In this document: positions 50,490-52,544 of the stretch, in pieces | Layout of the letters: the number at the start of each line of letters is the position of its first letter | Position numbering within the stretch: position 1 is the stretch's first letter | NCBI GenBank assembly: GCA_026645575.1 | Contig: JAPKMW010000082.1 | Coordinates: forward strand, 1-52,544 | Direction: 5' to 3' | Source of the DNA: Caldilineaceae bacterium | Lineage (GTDB): Bacteria > Chloroflexota > Anaerolineae > Caldilineales > Caldilineaceae | DNA length: 52,544 nucleotides | Program-made: the position numbers and the translations under genes | The notes under the pieces: model-generated | What the model was told of the DNA's origin: nothing | What the model saw: only the letters and a program-made list of their open reading frames with translations | Databases searched by the model: none

Positions 50490-51329
50490 ATGAAGCATTC
50501 TCTTTACCAAGCCTACCCAAAATTCCTCCTCCTACCGCTCCTGTTGCTGGTCTTGCTGTTCAACGGCTGTAGCACGCCGCAATTGCCGGAAATGCCGCAA
50601 CTGCCCCAGTTGCCAGAGATCCCGCAACTGCCCGGCATCCCTGAAAGCCTGGCCGACCTGCCGGATCTGTTGGGTCAACTGGGCCTGCCCGATCTCAGCA
50701 CCATTCCCAACCTGCCGCAACTCGAAGACTTACCTGGGTTGCAGACGCCACCTGGCGCAATTGTCTTTAACGGCCCCACCGAACGCAGCATTAACATCGG
50801 TGAGCAGCTACCGGGGACGGACATCATCCTGACCAATGTCACGGCTAATGGCCCTGAATTTCAGATCGCCGGGCTACGAAGTGTGCGCGCGCTGGGCGAC
50901 TCGCTGGACTTTGATGGCGCCTGGCCCACCGCCAATGGGGTTGATTACAACTTGCGGATGCGCATCTACTATGTCGGGGACAACTATGTGCGCGCCGCCG
51001 GCGTTCATCGCTTTGTGGTCTACAATGTCCAACCAGTGCGGGAAAATATTACGCTCGGCAGCAATACCATGAAGTTTCCCTTTACGGTCGGCGTCAATAA
51101 CGGCGGCACGATTGCCGGCACGACGTTGGGCTATGCCGGCATGGAAGACCGCGGCGGTCAAATCACCGGCTTGCCCGAAGGCGAATACCCCTTCCGCAAA
51201 ATCGGCGACAGCATCCAGTGGAAGGGCTATGTCCGCGCCGACATCCCCGCCGAGTTTACCATTCGGATGCTCTATTATGATGCCAACGGCGCCCGTGTTG
51301 GTGGTGTCGTCACCCTTGCCATTCCATAA
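50490..51329 (+). CDS. lipoprotein with Pro/Leu repeat and beta-rich domain
   Basis: A 279-aa lipoprotein: signal residues 1-26, lipobox FNGC (Cys27). Residues about 29-95 are a low-complexity linker of PQLP/EMPQLPQLPEIPQLPG type units, probably an extended arm. Residues about 100-279 are a beta-rich domain (IVFNGPTERSINIGEQLPGT, YNLRMRIYYVGDNYVRAAG, IAGTTLGYAGMEDRGGQ) that I do not recognise. AAAGGA lies before ATG 50490. The longer frame from 50373 lies in the repeat and lacks a signal. Anchored in the membrane with the beta domain outside. Confidence 0.75.
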   Translation: MKHSLYQAYPKFLLLPLLLLVLLFNGCSTPQLPEMPQLPQLPEIPQLPGIPESLADLPDLLGQLGLPDLSTIPNLPQLEDLPGLQTPPGAIVFNGPTERSINIGEQLPGTDIILTNVTANGPEFQIAGLRSVRALGDSLDFDGAWPTANGVDYNLRMRIYYVGDNYVRAAGVHRFVVYNVQPVRENITLGSNTMKFPFTVGVNNGGTIAGTTLGYAGMEDRGGQITGLPEGEYPFRKIGDSIQWKGYVRADIPAEFTIRMLYYDANGARVGGVVTLAIP

Positions 51330-51502
51330 CGTGTTGCGTGGTGCGTGTTACGTAGCTTTGGACAGGCGTAATCATTCCAAGCCCCCTCTCCCCCTCCCCA
51401 GTCTGGGGGACGGGAGTCTTCTAGGAGCGGAGGGGTGAATGGTTACGGACAGGTTCAGGTCAGGGTACGCACCACGCAACACGCAACACGCAACACGTAC
51501 CA
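51330..51502. repeat. heptamer inverted-repeat element with nested hairpin
   Basis: Left arm 51330-51354 (GTGTTGC, GTGGTGC, GTGTTAC units), right arm 51464-51502 (ACGCACC, ACGCAAC three times, ACGTACC). Between them GCGTAATCATTCC pairs imperfectly with GAATGGTTACGG, and CCCCCTCTCCCCCTCCCC pairs with the following G-rich block (51380-51435). The whole can fold into one long stem. It lies between the lipoprotein stop and the GAGGA of the SH3 protein gene. Confidence 0.88.
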
Positions 51503-51516
51503 CAAACGAGGACGCC

Positions 51517-52374
51517 ATGAGCCAAGATGATGTCGGGCTAGAAAATTTTGATTACAACTACCGTAGCCAGTTGCCCAGCCAGTTACAGGCGGTGCAAGCC
51601 GATTATTACACCATCGTTGATGCCGAGGAGTGGCCGATTGCCGGTCTGGTGATCTTAACGGATCGACGCAAACAGCCGGTGCGCGCTGAATTGCATCTGT
51701 ATGAAGAGCTGGCTGACCATCGCAACGAGTTCGCCCTGCGCCAGTCCCAACAGATTATCCACGAGCGCTATTATGGCCCGGAACCAATTCAACTCCAAGT
51801 GATGCAGAGCTATGCCTGGCGCGAAACGCTCAAGGTGCGCACCAGCGCTGAACCCATTCCCCAGGCCGCCGACCCGCTGGCCTTTGTGCAACAATATTGG
51901 CAATATATCCTGGCGGCGAGTGCGCTCTTGGTATTGATCGCGCTGATCTGGGCGATCAGCGCCTTTTTTCGCTCCCGTTCTGATACGCCGGCAGCGTCTA
52001 CCACCGAGAGCACCAGCACACAAAGTGCCGCACCAGCAGATGCCGCCACGCCGGCCCCTGCCAACGCGGCGCTGGCGCAAGACAATGGGCTGGCGCCCAG
52101 TCGTAACGCCGATCCGAATCTGGCCGTTGGCAAGCGTATGCGTGTGCGGTCGGGCATTGAGGGCGTCTCGTTTGTCAGCGAACCCGGCCCCGACAAGAGC
52201 AAAGAGATCGGTCACTTCCAGGCCGGCGACGAGGTAGCCATTTTGGGCGGTCCCGTTCTGCTCCAAGGGGACCGCGATACGATTGTCTGGTGGCAAGTGC
52301 AGACCGCTGATGGTCGTCAGGGCTGGGTGCCGGCTAACACGAGCGACTGGACGTTGTGGGAAGTAGCGCAGTGA
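51517..52374 (+). CDS. membrane-anchored bacterial SH3-domain protein
   Basis: A 285-aa protein. Residues 1-110 are soluble alpha/beta with no signal (NYRSQLPSQLQAVQADYYTI), residues 129-151 form one transmembrane helix (ILAASALLVLIALIWAISAF), then a Ser/Thr/Ala-rich linker and a SH3b-like domain at about 215-285 (RMRVRSGIEGVSFVSEPG..GWVPANTSDWTLW). So the N-terminus is cytoplasmic and SH3b outside, a layout suited to sensing or binding the cell wall. GAGGA precedes the ATG. Nothing is coded after it to 52544. Confidence 0.82.
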   Translation: MSQDDVGLENFDYNYRSQLPSQLQAVQADYYTIVDAEEWPIAGLVILTDRRKQPVRAELHLYEELADHRNEFALRQSQQIIHERYYGPEPIQLQVMQSYAWRETLKVRTSAEPIPQAADPLAFVQQYWQYILAASALLVLIALIWAISAFFRSRSDTPAASTTESTSTQSAAPADAATPAPANAALAQDNGLAPSRNADPNLAVGKRMRVRSGIEGVSFVSEPGPDKSKEIGHFQAGDEVAILGGPVLLQGDRDTIVWWQVQTADGRQGWVPANTSDWTLWEVAQ

Positions 52375-52461
52375 CAGGCGCAGAGTTTGGATAGGTGCGG
52401 TTTGCAACCGCATAAGCCGCGATTCATTATCGGTTCGCTCATCGACGGCAAGTGTGAACAC

Positions 52462-52486
52462 CTGTCAGGTGTCGTACACCTGACAG
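52462..52486. repeat. hairpin near the window end
   Basis: CTGTCAGGTGT (52462-52472) and ACACCTGACAG (52476-52486) form a perfect 11-bp stem with a 3-base loop, 88 bases after the SH3 gene. No T-run, so not a clear intrinsic terminator. Confidence 0.7.
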
Positions 52487-52544
52487 ATACTACGTTGCGG
52501 GCAGTGGCGGCTGGCCATAATTAGAGTCAAAAGGTGTCTTGTTT

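Noticed and set aside
1..52544. tRNA or rRNA genes
   Set aside because: I looked for T-loop GTTCGAATCC-like patterns and rRNA-like conserved stretches on both strands and saw none that form a cloverleaf; a dedicated search could still find one.

Overview
The window looks like a chromosomal piece of a Chloroflexota bacterium of the Anaerolineae/Caldilineae type. This is inferred from gene content: secreted beta-rich proteins ending in a Y/F-L-P-L-x-x-R tail, a giant BTAD/NB-ARC/TPR regulator, a DUF3160 lipoprotein, TrpB2, RHS proteins and an ATPase/PD-(D/E)XK family I associate with that group. There is no rRNA, tRNA, CRISPR array, phage or complete insertion sequence. Most genes are moderately GC-rich; the block at about 20.5-21.6 kb is clearly AT-richer. 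|| Layout. 0.1-7.7 kb: Gfo/Idh/MocA oxidoreductase, a small membrane protein, an orphan MacB/LolD-type ABC ATPase, another small membrane protein, a luciferase-like monooxygenase, a DUF3160 lipoprotein and a sugar-phosphate-isomerase-like TIM barrel. 7.9-11.9 kb: leftward stress/regulatory cluster (fused ArsR-SRPBCC, 76-aa membrane protein, DUF1801, YdeI-like, DUF1963-like). 11.9-15.7 kb: large secreted FG-GAP/CARDB/PKD protein and a 69-aa protein. 16.0-19.8 kb: BTAD regulator with an apparently leaderless start. 19.9-21.6 kb: diverged exonuclease-like gene and an AT-rich two-gene module, one gene of which is split by an 83-bp MITE. 21.8-23.8 kb: PadR-ModA-molybdopterin-oxidoreductase operon. 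24.3-25.8 kb: Ldh-family dehydrogenase and a Fur regulator. 26.1-33.6 kb: a 1704-aa secreted subtilase/vWA protein and a second secreted subtilase. 33.7-35.5 kb: a decayed SnoaL-like gene and trpB2. 36.1-41.6 kb: secreted HtrA-like protease, a P-loop-deleted ATPase pseudogene and pgeF. 41.9-47.8 kb: a secreted protein and a broken RHS/HINT locus. 47.9-50.3 kb: yggS-proC-yggT and a minimal metalloprotease. 50.5-52.4 kb: a lipoprotein and a membrane-anchored SH3 protein. || How it works together: the dominant theme is the cell surface. Proteases, large adhesin-like repeat proteins and lipoproteins carry signal peptides, and four of them share a C-terminal Y/F-L-P-L-x-x-R-like tail that may be a sorting or anchoring signal. 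Housekeeping genes (proC, yggS, yggT, pgeF, trpB2) are interspersed. || The most unusual features are: (1) many gaps hold an inverted repeat, and several of these are built from 7- or 8-bp units repeated in tandem in opposing arms, with sequences that differ from gap to gap; (2) a MITE with TA target duplication whose removal restores an open reading frame exactly; (3) five disrupted genes, some possibly assembly errors; (4) an ArsR-SRPBCC fusion that retains a strong ribosome-binding site and start codon at the junction; (5) a giant protease with the same domain at both ends.
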